A stretch of 64,000 nucleotides of DNA, taken from positions 16,137-80,136 of the forward strand of contig UQIV01000007.1 of assembly GCA_900541205.1 (NCBI GenBank), read 5' to 3'. Position 1 is the stretch's first letter. Every line of letters begins with the position of its first letter. The notes beneath the pieces were generated by a model. The model did no database searches, had not been told where the DNA came from, and saw only the letters and a list, made by a program, of their open reading frames with translations. The DNA comes from an uncultured Collinsella sp. Its GTDB lineage: Bacteria; Actinomycetota; Coriobacteriia; Coriobacteriales; Coriobacteriaceae. Made by a program: the position numbers and the translations under genes. Shown in pieces: positions 17,854 through 25,930 of this stretch.

Positions 17854-17884
17854 TGGGACAACATAACCAGGTTTGTTTGTCCCA
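17854..17884. promoter_or_regulatory. 31-bp dyad, probable Rrf2 operator 1
   Basis: TGGGACAAC (17854-17862) and TTTGTCCCA (17876-17884) form an inverted repeat around 13 bases. It lies 21 bases before the Rrf2 start codon, downstream of the candidate -10 box at 17886-17891. The same motif repeats 44 bases upstream. Confidence 0.6.
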
Positions 17885-17897
17885 AATCTTAAGTAAG

Positions 17898-17928
17898 TGG
17901 GACAAACACAACAGGTTATTTTGTCCCA
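17898..17928. promoter_or_regulatory. 31-bp dyad, probable Rrf2 operator 2
   Basis: TGGGACAAA (17898-17906) and TTTGTCCCA (17920-17928) form a perfect inverted repeat around 13 bases, 44 bases from the first dyad (about four helical turns). On the minus strand it covers a candidate -35 (CTGTTG), with a -10 (TAAGAT) at 17886-17891 between the two dyads, so binding would block transcription of the regulator. Confidence 0.6.
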
Positions 17929-17949
17929 GAATTTGAAAAGTCGAGTGGA

Positions 17950-17973
17950 TTAGTCGGGTTTTCCCTTGACTAA
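17950..17973. promoter_or_regulatory. Dyad near suf promoter
   Basis: TTAGTC (17950-17955) and GACTAA (17968-17973) form an inverted repeat, and TTGACT at 17966-17971 is a good -35 box for the plus strand. No clear -10 follows at the standard distance. The position, about 85-110 bases before sufC, fits an operator or promoter of the suf operon. Confidence 0.4.
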
Positions 17974-18057
17974 CGCCGAACCCATAGTAACTTTATTCCG
18001 AGAAGATTCCTAGGGTTTAGTACACCTATGAGTACACCATATACAGAGAGGGACAGC

Positions 18058-18858
18058 ATGAGCGCAAATCCGCTGCTTTCCATCGAAGGTCTCACCGCCT
18101 CCGTGGACGAGAAGACCATCCTCCACAACGTCAACCTCAACGTCGCCGCCGGCGAGACCCACGTGCTGATGGGACCCAACGGCGCCGGCAAGTCTACCCT
18201 CGGCCACCTGGTCATGGGCGACCCCGTCTATACCGTCAATGACGGCCGCATCGTCTTTGACGGCCAGGACATCACCGAGCTCACCACCGACAAGCGCTCC
18301 CGCGCCGGCCTGTTCCTGAGCTTCCAGGCCCCGGTCGAGATCCCGGGCGTGCCGCTGTCGAGCTTTTTGCGCGCCAGCATCGCCGGCCGCCCCGGCCTGG
18401 AGATGAAGGGCAAGGAGTTCCGCCGTCGCGTCAAGGAGCTCGCGGCCGAGCTCAACATGGACACCGCCTACCTCAACCGTGAGCTGGGCGTGGGCTTCTC
18501 GGGCGGCGAGAAAAAGAAGGTCGAGATGCTCCAGCTTCTGCTGCTGCAGCCCAAGCTCGCCATCCTAGACGAGACCGACTCGGGCCTGGACGTCGACGCT
18601 CTGTCCACCGTCAGCCACGGCATGGACGCCTACCGCAAGAGCTGCGACGGCTCCATGCTCATCATCACGCACAACACGCGCATCCTGGAGCACCTGGATG
18701 TCGACCGCGTCCACGTTATGGTCAAGGGTCACATCGTGCGCGAGGACGACGCCTCGCTCATCCCCTGGATCGACAAGAACGGCTTTGAGACCTTCGAGCG
18801 CGAGGCCGCCGTGCAGCGCGCCCAGGCCGAGGCCGCCGCTGCCGAGCAGCAGGCGTAA
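18058..18858 (+). CDS. sufC: SufC, Fe-S assembly ATPase
   Basis: This 266-residue ABC ATPase powers the SufBCD scaffold that builds iron-sulfur clusters in the cytoplasm. It shows Walker A (GPNGAGKST, about residues 38-46), the Q-loop (LSFQAP), an ABC signature variant typical of SufC (FSGGEKKKVEM) and Walker B (LAILDETDSGLD). It lacks membrane segments, as expected. ATG 18058 follows AGAGGGAC; the upstream frame is not supported. It is the first gene of a five-gene operon and ends 12 bases before sufB. The C-terminus is an Ala/Glu-rich helix. Confidence 0.95.
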   Translation: MSANPLLSIEGLTASVDEKTILHNVNLNVAAGETHVLMGPNGAGKSTLGHLVMGDPVYTVNDGRIVFDGQDITELTTDKRSRAGLFLSFQAPVEIPGVPLSSFLRASIAGRPGLEMKGKEFRRRVKELAAELNMDTAYLNRELGVGFSGGEKKKVEMLQLLLLQPKLAILDETDSGLDVDALSTVSHGMDAYRKSCDGSMLIITHNTRILEHLDVDRVHVMVKGHIVREDDASLIPWIDKNGFETFEREAAVQRAQAEAAAAEQQA

Positions 18859-18870
18859 AGGGGCGACGCA

Positions 18871-20283
18871 ATGACCAAGAACCGCACCGAGGTCGCGGAC
18901 ATCGACCGCAGCCTCTACGACTTCACCTATGGCGAGGAGGGATTCGAGCGCCTCGACGCCGGCATCACGCCCGACATCGTGCGCGAGATTAGCGCCAAGA
19001 AGGACGAGCCGCAGTGGATGCTCGACCTGCGCTTAAAGTCCCTCGAGATCTTCAACCGCTTCCCGGATCCGACGTGGGGCCCCTCCATCGAGGGCCTGGA
19101 CATGGACAACATCGTCACCTACGTCAAGCCCAACACCGACCAAAAGCACGACTGGGAGTCGGTGCCTGACGACATCAAGAACACCTTTGAGCGCTTGGGC
19201 ATCCCCGACGCTGAGCGTAGCTACCTGGCGGGCGTCGGCGCGCAGTACGACTCCGAGCTGGTCTACCACAACATGCAGGACACGGCGTCCAAGATGGGCA
19301 TCGTCTACTCCGGCATTGAGGAGGCCCTACACGACCCGCAGTGGGAGCCGCTCATCCACGAGAAGTTTATGACGCTCATCCCGCCCACCGACCACAAGTT
19401 TGCGGCCCTGCACGGCGCCGTGTGGTCGGGCGGCTCGTTTGTCTACGTGCCCAAGGGCACCAAGCTCGATTTTCCGCTGCAGAGCTACTTCCGTCTCAAC
19501 GCCAAGGGCGCCGGTCAGTTTGAGCACACGCTCATCATCGTCGAGGACGATGCCGACCTGCACTTTATCGAGGGTTGCTCCGCGCCCAAGTACAACGTGG
19601 CAAACCTCCACGCCGGCGCCGTCGAGCTCTTTGTGGGCAAGCGTGCGCACCTGCGCTACTCGACCATCGAGAACTGGTCCAAGAACATGTACAACCTCAA
19701 CACCAAGCGTGCGCGCGTGGACGAGGACGGCGACATCGAGTGGATCAGCGGCTCCTTCGGCAGCCACGTGGGCTACCTCTACCCCATGAGCGTGCTCAAC
19801 GGCCGCCGCGCCCGGTCGAGCTTTACCGGCATCACCTTTGCCGGCGCCGGTCAGAACCTCGATACCGGCTGCAAGGTCGTGCTCAACGCGCCTGAGACCT
19901 CGGCAACGGTCGAGACCAAGGGTATCTCCAAGAGCGGCGGCATCCAGACGTTCCGCAGCTCCATCGTGGCCACGCCCAAGGCCGAGGGCTCCAAGGCAAC
20001 CGTGAGCTGCCAGTCGCTGATGCTCGACGACCAGAGTCGCTCCGACACTATTCCGGCCATGGACATCCGCGCCAAGAACGTCGACATCGGCCACGAGGCC
20101 ACCATCGGACGTATCGGCGACGACAAGGTGTTCTACCTGATGAGCCGCGGTATCTCGGAGGAAGAGGCCCGTACCATGATCGTCAACGGCTTTGCCAACC
20201 CGGTCTCCAAGGAGCTGCCGCTGGAGTACGCCGTCGAGATGAACAACCTGATCAAGCTCGAGATGGAAGGAGCGATCGGATAA
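18871..20283 (+). CDS. sufB: SufB, Fe-S scaffold subunit
   Basis: This 470-residue protein is the SufB subunit of the SufBCD scaffold, on which sulfide and iron are assembled into clusters. The mid and C-terminal parts are highly typical: VWSGGSFVYVPKGTK, AKGAGQFEHTLIIVEDDA, EGCSAPKYN, TIENWSKNMYNLNTKRA, WISGSFGSHVGYLYP and MSRGISEEEARTMIVNGF. The length is that expected. GGGGCGACGCA provides the ribosome site. Its stop TAA overlaps the start of sufD by one base, so coupling is likely. The beta-helix core is followed by the usual C-terminal helices. Confidence 0.96.
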   Translation: MTKNRTEVADIDRSLYDFTYGEEGFERLDAGITPDIVREISAKKDEPQWMLDLRLKSLEIFNRFPDPTWGPSIEGLDMDNIVTYVKPNTDQKHDWESVPDDIKNTFERLGIPDAERSYLAGVGAQYDSELVYHNMQDTASKMGIVYSGIEEALHDPQWEPLIHEKFMTLIPPTDHKFAALHGAVWSGGSFVYVPKGTKLDFPLQSYFRLNAKGAGQFEHTLIIVEDDADLHFIEGCSAPKYNVANLHAGAVELFVGKRAHLRYSTIENWSKNMYNLNTKRARVDEDGDIEWISGSFGSHVGYLYPMSVLNGRRARSSFTGITFAGAGQNLDTGCKVVLNAPETSATVETKGISKSGGIQTFRSSIVATPKAEGSKATVSCQSLMLDDQSRSDTIPAMDIRAKNVDIGHEATIGRIGDDKVFYLMSRGISEEEARTMIVNGFANPVSKELPLEYAVEMNNLIKLEMEGAIG

Positions 20284-21554
20284 TGAAACAGGAAACCAAC
20301 ACCGCTGCTACCACCCTTGAGCAGGTCAATGCGATGCCGGCTGCAACTTGGGGCTGGCTCAAGATGAACCAGACCAAGCTCGAGTTCTCTGACGAGCTTG
20401 CCGCCGCTCCCACCGAGGCCGTTGAGGTCGAGGGCTTGGACGAGCAGTTTACTGGCGTGGCAGACGCGTTCGAAGCCGCCATGGACGCCCTGGCCGAGCG
20501 CTTCCCCGAGCGCCGCGCCTCCGCCCCCGGTGATGCAGCCGACCGCGCCCGCATCACGCCCGAGACCGAGCTCGACGTGCCCGCCACCTCCATCTACCAG
20601 GCCGGTGCCATCAAGCTCGAGGAGGAGCTCTCCCCTGCTGAAGCCTTCGAGACCGGCATGGGTGAGGCTGCCTACGCCTACTTGGCCGAGCACGCTACCA
20701 AGCGCGTCGTCATCGATGTGCCCGCATACAAGCACGCCACGGTTACCGTGCGCGTGAGTGGCGTCGACACTGCCGCGGCCATCGCCGCCATCGATGTCGT
20801 CGCCCGTCCGCAGGCAACGCTCGACCTGTGCATAGCCCTGGACTCCCCCGTTGCCGGCCAAGGCGTCGTGGGCTCCGTGCTACGCGTGTGCGCCCACGAG
20901 TACGCCACCGTCAACGTGACCTGCACACAGACGCTCGACGATAGCTGGATCGCGCTCGACGACACCGGCCTGTTCCTGGACGAGGGCGCGCGCGTCAACG
21001 TGCAGCACACCGTCCTGGGTGCCGGCGCCAGCGCCACCGGCCTTGCCGGCGACCTGCTGGGCGATACCGCCAAGGTCACCATCGATACTGACTATCTGGG
21101 CGCCCGCGAGCAGGTGCGCGACTTTAACTACGAGCTGCGCCACCGCGGCCGCAAGACCGAGTGCGAGATCGACGCCAACGGCGTGCTGGCCGGCACGTCC
21201 AAGAAGGTCTACCGCGGCACCATCGACCTCGTGCACGGCTGCAAGGGCGCAACCGGCACCGAGCGCGAAACCGTGCTGCTCGCCAACAAGGGCGTCGACA
21301 ACAAGACCGTTCCCGTCATTCTCTGCGACGAGGACGACGTCGCCGGCAACCACGGCGCCACGATCGGCCACGTCCGCGACGAGCAACTGTTCTATCTCGC
21401 CTGCCGCGGCCTTGACCAAAACGCCGCCGAGGACCTGTTCATTCGCGCCAAGCTGGAGGACGCCGCGCTTTCCGCCACCGACGAGCGCACCCGCGCAGCC
21501 GTCGTCCGCTTGGGCAACAACCTGATCGACAACTTTGAAGAGGAGCTCGCATGA
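20283..21554 (+). CDS. sufD: SufD, Fe-S scaffold subunit
   Basis: This 423-residue protein is the SufD partner of SufB. It is more divergent than SufB, as is usual, but has the typical C-terminal region: ANGVLAGTSKKVYRGTIDLVHGCKGATGTE, NKGVDNKTVPVILCDEDDVAGNHGATIGHV and FYLACRGLDQNAAEDLFIRAKL. The ATG overlaps the sufB stop (TAATG) and its own stop overlaps the sufS start by four bases (ATGA), so the whole block is translated as a unit. Its role is structural and possibly in iron entry. Confidence 0.93.
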   Translation: MKQETNTAATTLEQVNAMPAATWGWLKMNQTKLEFSDELAAAPTEAVEVEGLDEQFTGVADAFEAAMDALAERFPERRASAPGDAADRARITPETELDVPATSIYQAGAIKLEEELSPAEAFETGMGEAAYAYLAEHATKRVVIDVPAYKHATVTVRVSGVDTAAAIAAIDVVARPQATLDLCIALDSPVAGQGVVGSVLRVCAHEYATVNVTCTQTLDDSWIALDDTGLFLDEGARVNVQHTVLGAGASATGLAGDLLGDTAKVTIDTDYLGAREQVRDFNYELRHRGRKTECEIDANGVLAGTSKKVYRGTIDLVHGCKGATGTERETVLLANKGVDNKTVPVILCDEDDVAGNHGATIGHVRDEQLFYLACRGLDQNAAEDLFIRAKLEDAALSATDERTRAAVVRLGNNLIDNFEEELA

Positions 21555-22876
21555 TCGACACCGAGCACGTTAAATGCGACACCTGTACTGCCCCCGAGCC
21601 CATGGAGCTCGACGCCAGCGACGAGGCTTCGCGCGGCTGGCCCACCGTGGACATCGAGACCAACCCCTACAAGGCGCAGTTCCCGCTGTTTCAGCAGCAC
21701 CCCGAGATCGCCTTCCTCGATAGCGCCGCCACTGCGCAGCGCCCCGCCCGCGTGCTTGACGCCGAACGCGACTTCTACCAGCGCATGAACGCCAACCCGC
21801 TGCGCGGCCTGTACTCGCTGTCCGTCGAGGCCACCGATGCCATCGCGAAGGTGCGTCAGCAGATCGCTGACGTCATCGGCGCTCCCCAGGCCAACGAGGT
21901 CGTCTTCACCCGCAACACGAGCGAGTCGCTCAACCTGGTCGCCAAGAGCTTTGCGCCAACGGTGCTCGAGCCCGGTGACGAGGTCGTCATTACCATCATG
22001 GAGCACCACTCCAACCTGATCCCGTGGCAGCAGGTCTGCCGCGAGACCGGCGCCAAGCTCGTCTACCTCTACCCCACCAAGACCGGCCAGCTCACCACCG
22101 AGGAGGTTCTTGCCAAGGTTGGTCCCAAGACCAAGATTCTGGCCGTGGGTCAGGTTTCTAACGTGCTGGGCGTCGAGAACCCGGTCAAGAACCTCGGCAA
22201 GCTCGTGCACAAGTACGGCGGCTACCTGGTCGTCGACGGTGCGCAGTCGCTGCCGCACATGCCGGTCGATGTGGCCGACCTGGGCGCCGACTTCTTTGCC
22301 TTTAGCGCGCACAAGGCCATGGGCCCCATGGGCATCGGCGTGCTGTGGGGAAAGATGGACCTGCTCAACGCCATGCCGCCCATGCTCACCGGCGGCGAAA
22401 TGATCGATTCGGTCACCGAGCAGGACGCCGTCTGGGCGCCCGTCCCCGAGAAATTCGAGGCCGGCACGCAGGACGCCGCCGGCATCTTCGCCACGGGTGC
22501 GGCACTCGACTACCTGGTCAACACCGTGGGTTACGAGAACATCCAGGCCCGCGAGCAGGCACTCGTCCACTACCTGATGGGCGAACTCATGCAGCTCGAC
22601 TTTGTCCAGATCATCGGCTCCATCTATTGGGACAACCACCACGGCGTTGTGAGCTTTAACGTCAAGGGCATCCACCCGCACGACGTCGCGAGCATCATGG
22701 ACATGGACGGCGTCTGCATCCGCGCCGGCCACCACTGCGCGCAGCCGCTGCTTACCTGGCTGGGCGTCGAGAACCTTGCCTGCTGCCGCGCCAGCGTGGC
22801 CTTCTACAACGACAAGGCCGACATCGACAAGTTCATCGCCGGCCTGCATCACGTTTGGAGCACGTTCAATGGGTAA
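21551..22876 (+). CDS. sufS: SufS cysteine desulfurase
   Basis: This 441-residue PLP enzyme removes sulfur from cysteine for cluster assembly. It is a class V aminotransferase fold of the SufS group: FLDSAATAQRP near the N-terminus, NTSESLNLVA, EHHSNLIPWQ, the PLP lysine in AFSAHKAMGPMG (about residue 253) and the catalytic cysteine in IRAGHHCAQPL (about 396). It has an N-terminal extension of about 45 residues with two Cys (KCDTCT), which is unusual for SufS. The start overlaps the sufD stop by four bases and the end overlaps sufU by eight, which suggests direct partnership with SufU as sulfur acceptor. Confidence 0.95.
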   Translation: MIDTEHVKCDTCTAPEPMELDASDEASRGWPTVDIETNPYKAQFPLFQQHPEIAFLDSAATAQRPARVLDAERDFYQRMNANPLRGLYSLSVEATDAIAKVRQQIADVIGAPQANEVVFTRNTSESLNLVAKSFAPTVLEPGDEVVITIMEHHSNLIPWQQVCRETGAKLVYLYPTKTGQLTTEEVLAKVGPKTKILAVGQVSNVLGVENPVKNLGKLVHKYGGYLVVDGAQSLPHMPVDVADLGADFFAFSAHKAMGPMGIGVLWGKMDLLNAMPPMLTGGEMIDSVTEQDAVWAPVPEKFEAGTQDAAGIFATGAALDYLVNTVGYENIQAREQALVHYLMGELMQLDFVQIIGSIYWDNHHGVVSFNVKGIHPHDVASIMDMDGVCIRAGHHCAQPLLTWLGVENLACCRASVAFYNDKADIDKFIAGLHHVWSTFNG

Positions 22877-23303
22877 TCTATACACCTCCACAACGTTTAT
22901 GGAGCACAACTCGCACCCCGACTATAAGTACGAGATGGATGCCCCCACACACGAGCACGACGGCATCAACCCCAGCTGCGGTGACGAGCTCACCTTGCAG
23001 CTGCGCGTCGAGAACGGCGTGATCGAGGAGGCCTCCTTTACCGGCCACGGCTGCGCCATCAGTCAGGCCAGTGCCGACATCATGGCCGACCTCATCACCG
23101 GCGAGACCGTCGAGGAAGCTCACCGCCTGGCAGAGCTCTTCCTCGCCATGATACGTGGCGAGAAGCTCTCCGAGGAGGATCTGGAAGACCTGGATGAGGC
23201 CGCCCAGCTCCAGGACATCTCGCACATGCCCGCCCGCGTCAAGTGCGCCGAGCTCGCCTGGCGCACCCTCGACGGCATGCTCGAGGGACAAGCTAACCAG
23301 TAG
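22869..23303 (+). CDS. sufU: SufU sulfur-transfer protein
   Basis: This 144-residue protein is a SufU-type member of the NifU/IscU fold, which in Gram-positive bacteria accepts sulfur from SufS by zinc-ligand exchange. It has the three expected cysteines: PSCGDEL, GHGCAISQASADIM and ARVKCAELAWRTL, plus Asp in the first motif. The ATG at 22869 lies within the last codons of sufS, so translation is coupled; the longer frame from 22776 is an overlap artefact. It is the last gene of the suf operon and is followed by a strong terminator. Confidence 0.94.
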   Translation: MGNLYTSTTFMEHNSHPDYKYEMDAPTHEHDGINPSCGDELTLQLRVENGVIEEASFTGHGCAISQASADIMADLITGETVEEAHRLAELFLAMIRGEKLSEEDLEDLDEAAQLQDISHMPARVKCAELAWRTLDGMLEGQANQ

Positions 23304-23335
23304 CGTATGCTCCGAATCCAAGGTTTTTGATTGCC

Positions 23336-23365
23336 GAGCCGCCCGATACGGGCGGCTCTGTTTTT
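23336..23365 (+). terminator. Terminator of suf operon
   Basis: GAGCCGCCC (23336-23344) pairs with GGGCGGCTC (23350-23358) over a five-base loop, followed by TG and five T. It lies 33 bases past the sufU stop. Confidence 0.9.
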
Positions 23366-23961
23366 CCTAATGAGCACGAACACACAAAATCAGCGCGTCC
23401 GGCGCCCCGTCTGTCATTTACCACGCAGCAGACGCGAACACGGGCGTTTTCCACAGCACCAAAGGCCTGCGGCAGGGCCCCGGACCCGCCAAGCAAAACG
23501 CCAAGTCCCGTTCTGCTGAGCTCCGACTCGCTTCGCGCCTACAGCAGAAGGGTCCCATAGGATGCGGCGTGCATTTTTGCGAGTATTCAGCACGCCAAGC
23601 TGTATGTATACGCATCGAAAGCGTTAATCAACGTCTCCAGGTGCATATATATTGTGTTTTAGAGCAAGCATCGCGGTCTCAGGGATCACATACATGCGCT
23701 TCGGAGGCGCATCGGAAGGCATAAATAGCTTCGGAACCCGTATGTTGCAAGATTGCGGCAGTGCCGACAGCACCACGATGCTGAAAACTCCGTTTTTTGC
23801 ACGGCGCAGACGGGGGTAGGCACGGGCAAACCCGGACTGAGCTGTTATTTTATGCAAGATGACGATTGTTCTATGCATATTAAGAAGTGCAGTTACCGTA
23901 CCAAGCTTTTGAACGCTGGTTGCGGCGTATGAACGACCCCAGCTGCGGTGAACAGGCGACC
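23366..23961. other. Gap between suf operon and RAYT gene
   Basis: No supported gene lies in this nearly 600-base stretch. A minus-strand frame at 23624-23878 (84 codons) has no ribosome site and no recognisable motif. Several short inverted repeats occur, such as GCGCTTCGGAGGCGC near 23696. I see no RNA gene. Confidence 0.5.
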
Positions 23962-24774
23962 TTACATCACGTTTCCGCCAGCCCGCATCGCCGTTCGCGC
24001 GCGGGCGCGCACGATACGAGAGACGGTACTTTTGCCAATCCCGGTATACCGCTCAATCTGGCGCACCGTAAAGCCGGCATTGTTCAATCCAACAATAACG
24101 GTATCGCGCTGCGCCGGCGGTGCAGTTTTAACCCCATTGAGCGGAACCCCGAGGCTCTTCGCCATCTTGTCGGCAAAGGCGTGGCGTTCCCACTCTGTCT
24201 CTTTCATATCGCACAGCGCCGGCTCGCTACCGTCGGGCGTCGAAAGCGAATAGGCAGCAAAGGCCTCGGCAGAGCCAAAAAGCTCAAGCACGCAAGAAGG
24301 ATCGCAAAATCCCCTCGTGGCATCTGCCGCATCACCGTCGTAAGCGCGTAGATGTTCCGGAAAGCTGCTCCAGGGATAACGCTCGATTAGGCCAACGCCC
24401 GCCTCCTGCGGATCGACGTGTACGGAGCGAATAGCCTCCATCACCTGCCAGTCGGTATCGAGCGAGCGCCGGTCAAAACGGTTCTGGAACAGATGGCCTG
24501 TGCGCCCCGTGCGTTTATTGAACCGCCGCGCGTACGTCAAAAGCAGCCGGTGCATCGCCGCGCTCATCCTGTCCTCGTAATCTGCAAGCACCAAATGCAC
24601 GTGATTGCCCATAAGGCACCAGGCGATAACCGTCACACCCTCCTCGCGGCAGCACGCGCGCATCAGCTCCAAAAACTCCCACCGGTCTTCATCGCCCTCA
24701 AAGATGAGCTGCTTGCCCGTACCGCGGGCACAGACATGGTAAAAGCCGGTAACCGTTCTCCAAACGCGCTGCAT
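23962..24774 (-). CDS. RAYT / REP-associated Y1 transposase
   Basis: This 270-residue protein is a Y1-type HUH transposase of the REP-associated (RAYT) kind. The N-terminal half has FYHVCARG, the HUH motif in MGNHVHLVLADY (His-x-His) and LLLTYARRFNKRTGRTGHLFQNRFDRR, then YPWSSFPEHL. The catalytic tyrosine is expected in the helix around LLTYARRFN. The C-terminal part adds a helix-turn-helix (FTVRQIERYTGIGKSTVSRIVR), as in the longer RAYT members. ATG 24774 has AGGGAG upstream; the frame reaches 24987 without a fitting start. It stands alone with no flanking IS ends visible. RAYTs mobilise or maintain REP palindromes, and this window is rich in such repeats. Confidence 0.82.
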   Translation of the reverse strand: MQRVWRTVTGFYHVCARGTGKQLIFEGDEDRWEFLELMRACCREEGVTVIAWCLMGNHVHLVLADYEDRMSAAMHRLLLTYARRFNKRTGRTGHLFQNRFDRRSLDTDWQVMEAIRSVHVDPQEAGVGLIERYPWSSFPEHLRAYDGDAADATRGFCDPSCVLELFGSAEAFAAYSLSTPDGSEPALCDMKETEWERHAFADKMAKSLGVPLNGVKTAPPAQRDTVIVGLNNAGFTVRQIERYTGIGKSTVSRIVRARARTAMRAGGNVM

Positions 24775-25177
24775 GGCGCTCCCTTCGCCGGGATCTGCTT
24801 GCCATCCAATACAGCACGATTGAAGCGTGCCATCAAAACATTCACGCAAAACAATTCGCTCGCGCGGCCAAAGGCAGTAAACAGGCGGCGAACGGCACCG
24901 TTGCAACAGGTCAACCCCTGCAACGCATACAAGAGCTGCCCAAAAGCTTGCCCAAGACGGACCCCCTCTACGGAAGTTCGCGACCACAGAACATAGAGTT
25001 AAACCGTTTCAATTAAAACTTCCGGACTTCTCGCTACGAAAACTGAGCCGTTCGCCGAATATTCCGTGCATTTCGCGGTATTATAGGGGCTGCATGTCAT
25101 GTCCCTTTCGAAGGGTCGCCCGGCAATCGCCAGCCACGACCCCCAGACGGGACGCCAACACGATAGAGAGGAGAGGC

Positions 25178-25912
25178 ATGCAGTACTCACAGGAAGTGGA
25201 GAACATGTGCCCCGTTGCCAAGGGTGCATACCACGGCCCCGCACCCATCCCCGAGGAGGGCAAGTGGGTCCAGGCTAAGGAGATTTCCGACATCTCCGGT
25301 CTTACGCACGGTGTGGGTTGGTGCGCACCTCAGCAGGGCGCCTGCAAGCTCACGCTGAACGTCAAGGACGGCATCATCGAGGAGGCCCTCGTTGAGACCA
25401 TCGGCTGCTCGGGCATGACCCACTCTGCCGCCATGGCTTCCGAGATCCTTCCCGGTAAGACCATCCTCGAGGCCCTCAACACCGACCTCGTCTGCGACGC
25501 CATCAACGTTGCTATGCGCGAGATCTTCCTGCAGATCGTTTACGGCCGCAGCCAGACCGCGTTCTCCGAGGGCGGCCTGCCCGTGGGCGCCTCCCTCGAC
25601 GACCTCGGCAAGGGCCTTCGCTCTCAGGTCGGCACCATGTTCGGCACCAAGGCCAAGGGCGCTCGTTACCTCGAGCTCGCTCAGGGCTACGTCACCCGCA
25701 TGGCTCTCAACGACAAGAACGAGATCATCGCATTCGAGTTCCTGAACCTCGGCAAGTTCACCGACGCCGTCAAGGCCGGCAAGACCCCCGAGGAGGCCAT
25801 CGCTGGCGCTATGGGCCACTATGGTCAGTGGGAGAACGCTGCCAAGTACATCGACCCGCGCACCGACGAGGAGACTCACTCCGTCGCCAGCGTGTTCCCG
25901 GTTCACGAGTAG
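25178..25912 (+). CDS. NifU-like iron-sulfur scaffold paired with GGGtGRT protein
   Basis: This 244-residue protein has a NifU N-terminal-type Fe-S scaffold domain. Conserved elements include GVGWCAPQQGACKLTL, VETIGCSGMTHSAAMASEIL and DLVCDAINVAMREIF, so three cysteines are placed as in IscU-like scaffolds. It is longer than SufU, with an extra C-terminal part (ending HSVASVFPVHE). ATG 25178 follows GAGAGGAGAGG. It lies 18 bases ahead of the GGGtGRT gene, a pairing known from many anaerobes but with no established role. Its codon use is strongly biased toward common codons, which suggests high expression. It is separate from the suf operon, so it probably serves a different target. Confidence 0.85.
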   Translation: MQYSQEVENMCPVAKGAYHGPAPIPEEGKWVQAKEISDISGLTHGVGWCAPQQGACKLTLNVKDGIIEEALVETIGCSGMTHSAAMASEILPGKTILEALNTDLVCDAINVAMREIFLQIVYGRSQTAFSEGGLPVGASLDDLGKGLRSQVGTMFGTKAKGARYLELAQGYVTRMALNDKNEIIAFEFLNLGKFTDAVKAGKTPEEAIAGAMGHYGQWENAAKYIDPRTDEETHSVASVFPVHE

Positions 25913-25930
25913 AAAGGGAGGGAAATAACT

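Noticed and set aside
19327..20094. Long minus-strand frames across suf, argS, NifU-like and GT genes
   Set aside because: These are mirror frames of GC-rich coding DNA; the opposite-strand genes are certain from conserved motifs.
23624..23878. Minus-strand frame of 84 codons after the suf operon
   Set aside because: It lacks a ribosome site and any motif; a remnant cannot be excluded but is not supported.
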